64,000 nt of DNA from Gp1-AA145 sp963757135. GTDB lineage: Bacteria; Acidobacteriota; Terriglobia; Terriglobales; Acidobacteriaceae. This document shows positions 1 through 7,609 of the stretch, in pieces. Below the pieces are notes generated by a model. That model ran no database searches. It was given only the letters and a program-made list of their open reading frames with translations, and was not told where the DNA came from. How positions within the stretch are numbered: position 1 is the first letter of the stretch; each line of letters starts with the position of its first letter. Where the stretch lies: assembly GCA_963757135.1 (NCBI GenBank), contig CAVWQE010000014.1, positions 20,137-84,136 on the forward strand. The letters run 5' to 3'. The position numbers were made by a program, and so were the translations under genes.

Positions 1-1
1 G

Positions 2-118
2 GTCGCGGCGGCGATCGTGGAGACGCTCAAAGATTTGAAACTCGAATACCCGACAGTGGATGCGGCAAAGAGAAAAGAATTGCTGACGGCCAAGGCCGAG
101 TTGCTGAGAAAGAAGTAA
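2..118 (+). CDS. C-terminal end of a gene cut by the window edge, possibly polyphosphate kinase 2 family
   Basis: An open frame runs from the first base to a TAA and gives 38 residues ending AELLRKK. The segment is charged and helical (LKDLKLEYPTVDAAKR, then KELLTAKAELL). It resembles from memory the last helices of PPK2-type polyphosphate:nucleotide phosphotransferases, which often end with a similar LxFPxxxxxxKxEL pattern. That resemblance is weak evidence because no catalytic motif lies inside the window. The gene ends 129 bases before the next start. Confidence 0.4.
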   Translation, partial: VAAAIVETLKDLKLEYPTVDAAKRKELLTAKAELLRKK

Positions 119-247
119 GGATGCGCTCAGCAGTGCCTGCGCGAAAAAAGGGCTCCGGACGGCGGAGTACGCAAAGGTCGCAAGAGAAGCTTCGAGATAC
201 GCTGGACGGCGCTTACGCCAGGGCACCGTCTCTCCAGTGAATATCGT

Positions 248-1150
248 ATGAATGTCTCTCCGCTTGTCGTTGGATTGGGTGAAATTCTCTGGGACATCCT
301 GCCCTCGGGCCGACACCTTGGCGGCGCGCCGGCCAACTTCGCATACTGCTCTCATCTACTCGGAAACCAGGGCGTAGTCGCAAGCCGCGCCGGGTCAGAT
401 GGTCTTGGGTTGGAATTACGAGAACGCCTGCGGGAATCTGGGTTGGGCGATGACTTTGTGCAGTCTGATCCTGTTCATCCCACCGGAACGGTCAACGTGG
501 AGATCGACCACCTGGGGCAGCCGAAGTTTAAGATCACCTATCCAGCGGCATGGGATTTTGTGAAGTGGGATGCGAATCTTCAGAGACTGGCACAGTCTGC
601 CGACGCGATCTGCTTTGGCTCACTGGCCCAGAGGTCGGAGGAGTCGAGGCGAACAATCCTCAAAATTATGGATGCGACCAAGCAGGGGGCAATACGAGTT
701 TTCGATGTAAACCTTAGACAGTCATATTACGCAGCCGAGGTCATCGAGAATTCGATGCTCCGGGCGAATGTGGTCAAGCTGAACCACCAGGAGGTGCCGA
801 TAATTGCGAGACTGCTGGGAATTCCGGAGCAAGATTTTGCTCAAAGAGCAATCGCAAAGTTCAAATTGCGTCTGATTTGTGTGACTCGAGGCGACAGCGG
901 CGGCTTGCTGGTTGATCGCGCCGGCGCGCACGAGCATCCGGGATTTCGAGTGCAGGTTAAAGACTCCGTGGGTGCAGGCGACGCATTTACCGCCGGCCTG
1001 GTACACGAATTACTGCGCGGATCGTCGGCCACGCAGATGAATGACACGGCAAACCGTATGGGCGCATGGGTGGCATCTTCTTTCGGGGCGATGCCGACAC
1101 CTCCAAAGGAAGGGCTAAGCGCGGCGCTTGGGAGGCTAGTCGAGAAATAA
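248..1150 (+). CDS. PfkB-family carbohydrate kinase (fructokinase-like)
   Basis: This 300-residue protein is a soluble ribokinase-fold sugar kinase that transfers phosphate from ATP to a sugar. It has the substrate-side GGAPANFA segment near residues 25-32. The C-terminal signature DSVGAGDAF at 239-247 holds the anion hole and the catalytic Asp of GAGD. Length and motif spacing match bacterial fructokinases, but the sugar cannot be fixed from sequence. The ATG at 248 has no strong ribosome binding site; it directly precedes the conserved N-terminal strand VVGLGEILWD. The gene is followed convergently by a response regulator. A degenerate copy of the dispersed repeat (about 1204-1234) lies in the gap. 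Confidence 0.85.
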   Translation: MNVSPLVVGLGEILWDILPSGRHLGGAPANFAYCSHLLGNQGVVASRAGSDGLGLELRERLRESGLGDDFVQSDPVHPTGTVNVEIDHLGQPKFKITYPAAWDFVKWDANLQRLAQSADAICFGSLAQRSEESRRTILKIMDATKQGAIRVFDVNLRQSYYAAEVIENSMLRANVVKLNHQEVPIIARLLGIPEQDFAQRAIAKFKLRLICVTRGDSGGLLVDRAGAHEHPGFRVQVKDSVGAGDAFTAGLVHELLRGSSATQMNDTANRMGAWVASSFGAMPTPPKEGLSAALGRLVEK

Positions 1151-1250
1151 GGCGAAAGGCGGGGCCTACTGAGCAAGGGGCAGTTAGCGCGCGGAAAGCC
1201 TTTAACCGCAAACTGCCGCAAAGGAAACGCGGAGTCAAGAGCGAAATCGT

Positions 1251-1658
1251 TCACACATAAACGTCGCTGCTGACCGGCTGAAAAAAGCTTTGATGGGTGA
1301 GCAGACTTTCGATAGCGCGCACCACTTCGCTGCCGGTACTCTTTGAGACTGCGCCTTTGAAACCTGCGTGCTGCGCTTCCCGGGTAAGTTCCTTCGAGAG
1401 TTGCTGCACGGTCAGGAGGAGGAGAGGAACGTCCGGATGCGCGCGCGTAATTGCTCTTGCCGCCTGAAATCCGTTCATCTGCGGCATGGCGAGGTCGAGA
1501 ACAATGACGTCAGGACTTAGCGCCTCGGCTTTACCGATCGCGTCCTTACCATCGTGAGCGTCACCGCAAACGCTCCAATTATCGTGGTTTTCTATGAGGC
1601 GGCGCAGGAGCCGGCGGATTGCGGCGTCATCGTCGGCGATCAGAATGCGTACTGCCAT
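1251..1658 (-). CDS. Receiver-only response regulator
   Basis: This 135-residue single-domain CheY-like receiver has the acidic pocket D9-D10-D11, the phospho-acceptor D55 in VIVLDLAMP, the switch residue T83 and the conserved Lys K106. After the receiver only about 20 residues remain, with no helix-turn-helix, so it is not a NarL-type DNA-binding regulator although its receiver resembles that class. It could be a phosphorelay intermediate or act on a protein partner. No histidine kinase is adjacent. The start is supported by AGGA seven bases upstream on the minus strand. Confidence 0.88.
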   Translation of the reverse strand: MAVRILIADDDAAIRRLLRRLIENHDNWSVCGDAHDGKDAIGKAEALSPDVIVLDLAMPQMNGFQAARAITRAHPDVPLLLLTVQQLSKELTREAQHAGFKGAVSKSTGSEVVRAIESLLTHQSFFQPVSSDVYV

Positions 1659-1770
1659 GGGGGAGTCCTAGTACGCGGCAATTCTTTACCGATCGCTTGC
1701 AGCCGTACACCGCGCAAGTTACATTGCAATTATCTGCTCGGCATGGGACTTAAGCGCAATACCCTAAACA

Positions 1771-1794
1771 CCGGATTACCGCAGCGGTTACCGG
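1771..1794. promoter_or_regulatory. Near-palindrome upstream of the efflux pump gene
   Basis: CCGGATTACCGC followed by AGCGGTTACCGG forms an imperfect inverted repeat with one indel. It sits in the 272-base divergent gap between the response regulator and the DHA2 transporter. It is a candidate operator by position and symmetry only; no regulator gene is adjacent. Confidence 0.25.
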
Positions 1795-1930
1795 TGGGAC
1801 ATGATCGGGCACTTCTCAAAATGGGCCGTAACGCATCGTTGAATGCAGCTGGTTCACGACCTGTCTTTTTCACGAACCCTTCACCGCTGCCATGAATCGA
1901 ATGTAGCTTGAACTTGCTGCACGAGGCACG

Positions 1931-3499
1931 ATGAGCTCCCAGGCGCAGCTGCAAGCACAGCCCGACATCAATCCCTGGCTGATCGCGATCGCAGTTATGT
2001 CGAGCACCTTCATGGAGGTGCTGGACACGACTGTGGTCAATGTGTCGCTGCCGCACATCGCAGGCAATCTATCGGCGTCGGTCGATGAAGCCACTTGGAC
2101 GTTGACTTCATACCTGGTGGCGAACGCGATCGTTCTACCCCTGACCGGCTGGTTGGCGGGACGGTTTGGCCGCAAGCGCCTGCTACTGGGCGCGGTCACA
2201 GGGTTTACCACCGCGTCGTTTTTCTGCGGACTGGCGCCGTCATTGGGATTTCTCATACTTTTCCGCATCATTCAGGGAGCTTGCGGCGGAGGGTTGCAGC
2301 CGCTTTCGCAGGCGGTCCTGTTGGAGTCTTTTCCCGCGGAAAAGCGTGGCCAGGCCATGGCTTTTTGGGCGCTGGGAATTGTGGTGGCGCCTATGCTTGG
2401 TCCGGTAATCGGCGGATGGCTCACTGACAATTACAGCTGGCGCTGGGTCTTCTATATCAACGTGCCAATCGGAGTGCTGGCGATCCTGCTCACTCAGGCA
2501 TTTATTTTCGATCCGCCTTACCTGCGGCGAGAGCGTACTGGTATTGACTACTGGGGTATCGGCTTGCTCGTGGTAGGTATGGGGTCGTTGCAGGTAATGC
2601 TCGACAAGGGCCAGGAAGAAGACTGGTTCGGCTCGCATTTCATTGTTGTTCTCGCGGTTTTAGCCGTGATCGGGCTTGGCTCCCTCATCATTCGCGAGCT
2701 CAAAACCAAAAATCCGGTGATCGATCTCAGCGTGTTCCGTTACAGGTCGTACGCTGTCGGAACGTTTCTCATGACGGCGGTGGGCTTCGTGCTTTATGGA
2801 AGTACAGTGCTGTACCCGTTGATGATGCAGGAACTGCTCGGCTACACCGCTACTCATGCCGGAGTGACAAATTTTCCCCGTGGGCTGGCGTCCTTCATCT
2901 TTATGCCCTTTGTGGGATTTCTGACAGGGAAGGTGGATGCGCGCAAACTGCTCGCGGGCGGGTTATTGCTAACGGCGGGGGCGATGTTTGAGGCTTCTTT
3001 TTTCAGCCTGAACGTTGGGTTTTGGGACTTTGCCTTGCCTCTGGTATTACAGGGATTGGGTCTGGGTCTGATCTTCGTTCCTTTGACGACGGTTACCAAT
3101 GATCCGGTGCCACGCGAGCGGATGGGAAATGCAACCAGCATATTCAATCTCATGCGTAACATTGGCGCGAGCATCGGAATATCGACGGTCGAAGCGCTCC
3201 AGTTCCGGCGCCAGCAGGCGCACACCAATTACCTGGGGCAGCACGTGAATCTTGCCAGTGCGCAGGCGCAACAAACTTTGGCCGGTTTGCGAGCCGCCTT
3301 TATATCAAAAGGAGCGGACCCGGTAACGGCTGCACATCAAGCCCAAGTCGCTCTTTGGGGCATTGTGCAACGGCACGCGGCGATGCTTGCCTACAACGAT
3401 GTCTTCCGGTTCTTGGGCGGTATGTTCCTGATAATGGTGCCTCTATTGCTCATTATGAAGAAGCCTAAGGGGGGCAAGGGCCCGCCCATGGCGCACTGA
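1931..3499 (+). CDS. DHA2-family (EmrB/QacA) MFS drug-efflux transporter
   Basis: This 522-residue integral membrane protein is predicted to have 14 membrane segments and to export lipophilic compounds by proton antiport. The first helix carries the DHA2 signature LDTTVVNVSLPHIAG. The loop after helix 2 has the MFS motif GWLAGRFGRKRL. The hydrophilic region near residues 425-470 is the usual long periplasmic loop before the last helix. No EmrA-type membrane-fusion partner or TetR/MarR repressor is adjacent, which is unusual for EmrB systems; the partner may be encoded elsewhere. The substrate is unknown. Confidence 0.88.
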   Translation: MSSQAQLQAQPDINPWLIAIAVMSSTFMEVLDTTVVNVSLPHIAGNLSASVDEATWTLTSYLVANAIVLPLTGWLAGRFGRKRLLLGAVTGFTTASFFCGLAPSLGFLILFRIIQGACGGGLQPLSQAVLLESFPAEKRGQAMAFWALGIVVAPMLGPVIGGWLTDNYSWRWVFYINVPIGVLAILLTQAFIFDPPYLRRERTGIDYWGIGLLVVGMGSLQVMLDKGQEEDWFGSHFIVVLAVLAVIGLGSLIIRELKTKNPVIDLSVFRYRSYAVGTFLMTAVGFVLYGSTVLYPLMMQELLGYTATHAGVTNFPRGLASFIFMPFVGFLTGKVDARKLLAGGLLLTAGAMFEASFFSLNVGFWDFALPLVLQGLGLGLIFVPLTTVTNDPVPRERMGNATSIFNLMRNIGASIGISTVEALQFRRQQAHTNYLGQHVNLASAQAQQTLAGLRAAFISKGADPVTAAHQAQVALWGIVQRHAAMLAYNDVFRFLGGMFLIMVPLLLIMKKPKGGKGPPMAH

Positions 3500-3555
3500 G
3501 CGAATTTCCGATGGGCGGCATTTGAATTTTGAATGTAAAAAGAAAAGAAGTAACG

Positions 3556-3585
3556 TTGACACGCAGGTGATCATCTACCTACCAT
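3556..3585 (+). promoter_or_regulatory. Promoter of the cobA-cysH operon
   Basis: A perfect -35 TTGACA (3556-3561) is followed after 18 bases by TACCAT (3580-3585). This predicts transcription starting near 3591-3593, only about six bases before the ATG of the Cys-rich leader ORF, so the leader peptide would be translated from an almost leaderless transcript. Inferred from consensus and position. Confidence 0.55.
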
Positions 3586-3597
3586 AGTCAGAAGCTA

Positions 3598-3684
3598 ATG
3601 AGCCTTTCCCGGCAAATGCGGTGCCAGTGTTGTCCTTGTTGTTGTACGTGTGCCCACACTGGCGCAGGAGAGCTGCTGACCTGA
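3598..3684 (+). CDS. Cysteine-rich leader peptide (predicted cysteine attenuation peptide)
   Basis: This 28-codon ORF starts ATG AGC CTT and ends ACC TGA, and contains the run RCQCCPCCCTC: seven Cys codons within ten. Six of the seven are TGT, whereas cysH downstream uses TGC for its cluster cysteines. It lies between a consensus promoter and a strong intrinsic terminator, ahead of genes that make siroheme precursor and reduce sulfate for cysteine synthesis. A ribosome short of Cys-tRNA would stall at 3622-3651, exactly over the 5' arm of the leader's first hairpin. The ORF is too short for domain evidence. The argument is codon content plus position plus RNA structure. An internal ATG at 3616 is an alternative start. 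Confidence 0.75.
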   Translation: MSLSRQMRCQCCPCCCTCAHTGAGELLT

Positions 3685-3741
3685 GAATTTAGTTTTAAAC
3701 GGTATAGAAGCCCATCGCCAGTGCACGCTGGCGGTGGGCTT
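3621..3741 (+). promoter_or_regulatory. Four-segment transcription attenuator of cobA-cysH
   Basis: Segment 1 (3621-3630, GTGCCAGTGT) pairs with segment 2 (3656-3665, ACACTGGCGC) over ten bp including one G-U. Segment 2 (3657-3664, CACTGGCG) also pairs perfectly with segment 3 (3716-3723, CGCCAGTG). Segment 3 is the 5' arm of the terminator hairpin closed by segment 4 (3728-3741). The pairings are mutually exclusive: 1:2 allows 3:4 (termination), while 2:3 prevents it (readthrough). The Cys codons overlap and immediately follow segment 1, so stalling should free segment 2 to make the antiterminator. This is the trp/his attenuator logic, here predicted for cysteine. Confidence 0.72.
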
Positions 3742-3750
3742 TGTGTTTTT
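3708..3750 (+). terminator. Intrinsic terminator inside the cobA-cysH leader
   Basis: Fourteen bases, AAGCCCATCGCCAG (3708-3721), pair with CTGGCGGTGGGCTT (3728-3741) through one G-U, closing a loop of six bases. TTGTGTTTTT follows. It lies after the leader stop codon and ends about 25 bases before cobA, so it can only act as an attenuator of this operon; the upstream gene ends more than 200 bases earlier and before the promoter. Confidence 0.8.
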
Positions 3751-3778
3751 GCACTGAATCTGGGAGACGGGGTTGGTA

Positions 3779-4570
3779 ATGGAGATTGGCAAAGTTTTCC
3801 TGGTTGGCGCGGGTCCCGGTGATCCGGAACTTTTGACGTTGAAAGCTGCAAAGGAGCTGCGCTCGGCGGATGTGGTCCTGCACGACGAACTCGTGAGCGC
3901 CGAGATTCTCGCGCTCATCCCCGCACGCGCTGACCTGATCAACGTGGGCAAGCGCGCCGGACAGAAAAGCGTTCCGCAGGAGGAAATCAACAAGTTGCTG
4001 ATCGAGCATGCCTTGCTGGGTTTGCAGGTGGTGCGACTGAAGGGCGGCGATCCATTCATTTTTGGCCGGGGCGGGGAAGAGCTCGAAGCGCTCCGCCGGG
4101 CGGGAATCGAGACCGAGGTAGTGCCGGGAGTGACGGCGGCTTTGGGAGCTGCCGCAGGATTGCAGGTTCCGCTCACGCATCGCGAGATTTCCTCCACGCT
4201 GATTCTGGTGACCGGCAGCAGCCGAAACTCTGAGCACATCAATAACTGGCCGGAGAAACTTCCTTCCAACGCGACCGTGGTGGTTTACATGCCGGGAAGT
4301 GATCTTGCAGCTTTGCAGCAGCGACTGCTGGCTTCCGGAGTCGCGCCCGAGACACCCTGCGGAATCATTTCCAATGCGACTACTGAATTCGAGCAGGTGC
4401 ATGTCACGACTGTCGCCAGTCTTTCTGAGTCTCCGAGTTTGGCGGCTCCGCGCTTGCTGGTGGTGGGTGAAGTTGTCCGTTTCGCAGAAACCAGTCGTTT
4501 GGGCGAGCAGTTTAATGGTTTTGATCTGTCGAATGATTCGGCCAGCCGAGCCGGGGAGAATGCCAAGTGA
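3779..4570 (+). CDS. cobA: Uroporphyrinogen-III C-methyltransferase (SUMT)
   Basis: The enzyme adds two SAM-derived methyl groups to uroporphyrinogen III to give precorrin-2, the precursor of siroheme (cofactor of sulfite reductase) and of cobalamin. About 263 residues, with the SAM-binding start VFLVGAGPGDPELLTLKAA, then RLKGGDPFIFGRGGEE and PGVTAALGAAAGLQVPLTHRE, all in SUMT order. It is a stand-alone methyltransferase without the CysG dehydrogenase/chelatase part. ATG 3779 is chosen; an in-frame TTG at 3773 lies six bases after GGAG and is possible. The stop overlaps the cysH start by four bases. Pairing with cysH points to siroheme for assimilatory sulfite reduction. Confidence 0.9.
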   Translation: MEIGKVFLVGAGPGDPELLTLKAAKELRSADVVLHDELVSAEILALIPARADLINVGKRAGQKSVPQEEINKLLIEHALLGLQVVRLKGGDPFIFGRGGEELEALRRAGIETEVVPGVTAALGAAAGLQVPLTHREISSTLILVTGSSRNSEHINNWPEKLPSNATVVVYMPGSDLAALQQRLLASGVAPETPCGIISNATTEFEQVHVTTVASLSESPSLAAPRLLVVGEVVRFAETSRLGEQFNGFDLSNDSASRAGENAK

Positions 4571-5301
4571 AAGTCGACTTTGATCGAGTCAAGATTCTTG
4601 CCGAGAGTTGGAAGCCTGAGCAGGTCTTGTCGTGGGCATTCGCCACGTACGGCGACGACCTCGCTATCGCGACAGGAATGGGCGTCGAAGGCATGGCGCT
4701 GCTTGACATCGCGTTAAAAATCAATCCCGAGGCGAAAATATTCACCGGAGACACCGAGCTTCTTTTCCCTGAAACCTACGATCTGATCGATCGAGTCGAG
4801 CGCCGTTATGGGATCAAGATTGAGAAGCTTTATTCCGAACTGACGCCCGAAGAGCAGGAGAAAGAATTCGGGACGAAGCTGTGGGCCCGCGATCCCGACC
4901 AATGCTGCGCCATTCGCAAGGTCGAGCCGCTGCGGCGTAAGCTGGCCACGCTCGATGCCTGGGTCACCGCAATTCGCCGCACTCAAACCGCCGAACGTGC
5001 GGCCATTCGCAAAGTGGACTGGGACACGAAGTTCAACCTGGTGAAGATAAGTCCACTGGCCGCTTGGACTCGCGAAATGGTCTGGAGTTACGTAGTGAAG
5101 AACGACGTTCCTTACAACCCGCTCCACGACCTGAATTATCCCAGCATTGGTTGCACACATTGCACACGCGCGGTGAAGGCGGGAGAAGATGCTCGCGCCG
5201 GACGCTGGTCGGGCTTCGGCAAGACCGAGTGCGGACTACATACGCCGGCCGCGGCGACCTCTACGCTGGTGCAGTTGGTTCCCGTGGGAGCCGAGGAGTG
5301 A
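4567..5301 (+). CDS. cysH: Assimilatory adenylyl-sulfate (APS/PAPS) reductase
   Basis: This 244-residue reductase reduces adenylyl-sulfate (or PAPS) to sulfite with thioredoxin electrons, in the cytoplasm. The PP-loop-like segment ATGMGVEGMALLDIA lies near 35-49. Cys pairs C113-C114 (CCAIRKVEPL) and C196/C199 (GCTHC) are the ligands of the 4Fe-4S cluster typical of APS-using enzymes. The catalytic Cys is C222 in KTECGLH. The four iron-sulfur cysteines favour APS over PAPS as substrate. The GTG start overlaps the cobA stop, so the two genes are translationally coupled and share the Cys-rich attenuator. A LysR gene follows 114 bases downstream. Confidence 0.92.
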   Translation: MKVDFDRVKILAESWKPEQVLSWAFATYGDDLAIATGMGVEGMALLDIALKINPEAKIFTGDTELLFPETYDLIDRVERRYGIKIEKLYSELTPEEQEKEFGTKLWARDPDQCCAIRKVEPLRRKLATLDAWVTAIRRTQTAERAAIRKVDWDTKFNLVKISPLAAWTREMVWSYVVKNDVPYNPLHDLNYPSIGCTHCTRAVKAGEDARAGRWSGFGKTECGLHTPAAATSTLVQLVPVGAEE

Positions 5302-5398
5302 GGTAGTTGCTGGTTGCTAGCTGCCAGTCACTACTGACCACTACCGGCTAAACGCTGCTCGTTAACCACTGCTCACTAGCCACTAACCAGTCTTCCGC

Positions 5399-5404
5399 TA
5401 TAAT
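5399..5404 (+). promoter_or_regulatory. -10 box of the LysR gene, near-leaderless
   Basis: A perfect TATAAT ends 11 bases before the ATG at 5416, so the transcript should begin about four or five bases before the start codon. No good -35 box is seen at the usual distance, and no ribosome binding site is present. The preceding 90 bases are a degenerate run of CCACTAAC/CACTAGC-like words of low complexity. Confidence 0.45.
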
Positions 5405-5415
5405 TCACCGCACCA

Positions 5416-6306
5416 ATGGATTTCGATCAACTGATCACATTCCTGGAAGTGGCGAAGCTGGGCAGCTTTTCGCGCGCCGGACAGAAGGTTTTCCGCTCGC
5501 AGTCCGCGGTGAGCGCGCAGATTCGTCAATTGGAGCAGTCTTACGGAGATCGCCTACTCGACCGGACCGGAAAAGATGTCACCCTGACACCGGCTGGGCG
5601 CGCGCTGTTTGCTTACGCCGAACGCATGCTTCAGTTGCGTGATGAGTCTCTGCTCGCCGTTGCCGATCAAGGCAATACCCCGCGAGGCACGATCACTGTG
5701 GGCGCGAACGAGGCCACTTGCCTTTACGTTTTGCCGGACGTGTTCGCGAAATATTGCAGTCTTTATCCGGGCGTGCAGATCAGCATTTATCGCAACTTCA
5801 GTTACAAAATTGTTGAGAAATTGGAGAATGGCTCGATCGATGTTGGCATCGTGACCATGCCGGTCAAGAGCTCGAACCTGAAAACTCATCCCATCTTTCG
5901 TGACCAGTTGATGCTGATGGTGAGTCCGCAAAATCCTTTGGCGAAACTGGAGATTGTGCCGGTAAGCGAGATTGCAAAGCAGCCGCTGCTGCTTCCCAAA
6001 ACTGGTTTCAGCCGAAGGGTGATGGATAAACTTTTTCGTCCATATGCGGCAACGCTACAGGTGCGCATGGAGCTGCCGAGCGTGGGCATGATCAAGAGCT
6101 TTGTTGCGGCAGGACTAGGGGTTTCGATCATCAGTGCAAGTTTTGCCCGTGATCAGGTCCTTGCCGGACGCGTGAAGTTGATCCCCATCAAAGGCGAAGA
6201 ATTGTGGCGTGAGCTTGGAGTGGCCTATCGGCGCGACCGGACGCTTACTCGGGCGACAACGACCTTCATCAGCACCGTGCGGCAATCGGCGGTGGTGGCG
6301 AAGTAG
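5416..6306 (+). CDS. LysR-family transcriptional regulator
   Basis: 296 residues. The N-terminal winged helix-turn-helix (about 1-60) has the family pattern FLEVAKLGSFSRAGQKVF, QSAVSAQIRQLE and LTPAG. A two-lobed periplasmic-binding-protein-like effector domain fills residues 90-296. It follows cysH on the same strand, so a role in sulfur assimilation (as for CysB/Cbl/CysL-type LysR proteins) is a reasonable inference, but effector residues cannot be read. It has its own -10 box and starts with almost no 5' leader. It ends three bases from a convergent MFS gene. Confidence 0.88.
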   Translation: MDFDQLITFLEVAKLGSFSRAGQKVFRSQSAVSAQIRQLEQSYGDRLLDRTGKDVTLTPAGRALFAYAERMLQLRDESLLAVADQGNTPRGTITVGANEATCLYVLPDVFAKYCSLYPGVQISIYRNFSYKIVEKLENGSIDVGIVTMPVKSSNLKTHPIFRDQLMLMVSPQNPLAKLEIVPVSEIAKQPLLLPKTGFSRRVMDKLFRPYAATLQVRMELPSVGMIKSFVAAGLGVSIISASFARDQVLAGRVKLIPIKGEELWRELGVAYRRDRTLTRATTTFISTVRQSAVVAK

Positions 6307-6308
6307 GA

Positions 6309-7532
6309 CTAAAAATTCCTTCCCTTTTTCTCAGTTCCCAACGCTAGCACCACAATCAGTAGAGCAATATTCATGGCTTCGAATCCGGCCAACGCCCAGG
6401 CGTAACCGAAGCGGGAGCGCAGCGCGTACTCAATGTTGTTGACCGGTGCTGCGATCAGAATCCCCAGTTGATAGGCGAGGCCAGGCAGGAGTCCGCGTGT
6501 CTGGTCGGGTGATAGTTCGTCCAGATGTGCGGGGATCACGCCCCACGCGCCTTGAACTCCGGCCTGCATGACAAAAGCTGCAGCGGCGATCATCAGCATT
6601 GGTTTTGAGAATGCCCACGCGGGAATTGTCGCCAGTGATAAGCAGAGCGCCGCAATCATTCCCCGCCGGCGCCCGAAAATATCAGACAAGCGCCCGAAGA
6701 TGATTGCTCCGACAACCGCGCCCACGTTGTACCAGATGGCGATGTAGGCGACGGCCCTCGTACTAGCGCCGTGTGTGGACTTCAGAAAATCGGGATACAG
6801 GTCCTGGGTGCCATGCGACAAGAACATCATCAGCGTCATCATCAGCACGAGGTAAATTGCGGATTTCCAATAACTCCGCACCACCAGAAGAATGGCTTTG
6901 GTAGTCGGCGCACGATTTTGCTTCCACGCCTCCGACTCCGGAACCGAAGATCGGATATATAAAGCCAGCAGCGCCGGAATGCCGCCGGCCCAAAACATGG
7001 CGCGCCAGCCGAATTGCGGCTCGATGAAACGCGATGCGAATGCGGCCAGCAGATATCCGATTGAGTATCCGCTCTGCAATATTCCTGAGAGAATGCCGCG
7101 CCATTTACTGGGCGCGGCTTCCATCGCGAGAGAGGCGCCGACGCCCCACTCGCCGCCCATGCCAATTCCGTAGATCGCGCGAAGAATGAGGAAGACAGTG
7201 TAGTTCGGGGAAAATCCACACAGGAGTTCAACTACCGAGAAAAAAATTACATTTGCCATCAGCGGAAGGCGGCGCCCATAACGGTCTGCGAGCAGTCCGA
7301 AGAGGATGGCGCCGACCGGGCGCATGGCTAAGGTGGCAGTAATACTGAAAACAATATTTGCTTTGGAAACGTGAAATTGCGCTGCCAGCGTATCTACAAG
7401 AAAGACAACAACAAAGAAGTCGAAGGCGTCGAGTGTCCATCCCAGGAACCCGGCAGTGACAGCGTGCCAGGGACGGGGCTGAATGCCAAGTTCGATATTA
7501 GCAGCACGCATAGGCGCGAGGTAGGAGAACAC
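6309..7532 (-). CDS. MFS transporter, SHS (lactate/sialate:H+ symporter) type
   Basis: 407-residue, 12-helix carrier. The first helix GFLGWTLDAFDFFVVVFLVD and the helix 2-3 loop GLLADRYGRRLPLMANV are typical of the SHS subfamily, which includes NanT and JEN1-like monocarboxylate transporters. The motif ALYGIG-like segment LRAIYGIGMGGEWGVGASLAMEA is also characteristic of metabolite:H+ symporters. The substrate is probably a carboxylic acid; sialic acid is less likely because no nan genes are nearby. The gene is convergent with the LysR gene and divergent from the phosphoesterase, so it is transcribed alone. Confidence 0.82.
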   Translation of the reverse strand: MFSYLAPMRAANIELGIQPRPWHAVTAGFLGWTLDAFDFFVVVFLVDTLAAQFHVSKANIVFSITATLAMRPVGAILFGLLADRYGRRLPLMANVIFFSVVELLCGFSPNYTVFLILRAIYGIGMGGEWGVGASLAMEAAPSKWRGILSGILQSGYSIGYLLAAFASRFIEPQFGWRAMFWAGGIPALLALYIRSSVPESEAWKQNRAPTTKAILLVVRSYWKSAIYLVLMMTLMMFLSHGTQDLYPDFLKSTHGASTRAVAYIAIWYNVGAVVGAIIFGRLSDIFGRRRGMIAALCLSLATIPAWAFSKPMLMIAAAAFVMQAGVQGAWGVIPAHLDELSPDQTRGLLPGLAYQLGILIAAPVNNIEYALRSRFGYAWALAGFEAMNIALLIVVLALGTEKKGRNF

Positions 7533-7609
7533 GGTTAGGGCGGAATTGCAATTCAGCCGGGAGTTTTTGGGACAACTCGTGAGCTGCCGGTTTCATCGAA
7601 ACCCAACGA

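Noticed and set aside
3601..3633. SAM-I-like words (CCGGCAA ... GGTGCCA) in the cobA leader
   Set aside because: The rest of the SAM-I/IV core is missing, and the same bases are better explained by the Cys-rich ORF and attenuator stem. A covariance-model search would settle it.
5302..5398. Tandem-looking CCACTAAC words between cysH and the LysR gene
   Set aside because: Irregular low-complexity sequence with no fixed period or pairing; not claimed as a repeat element.
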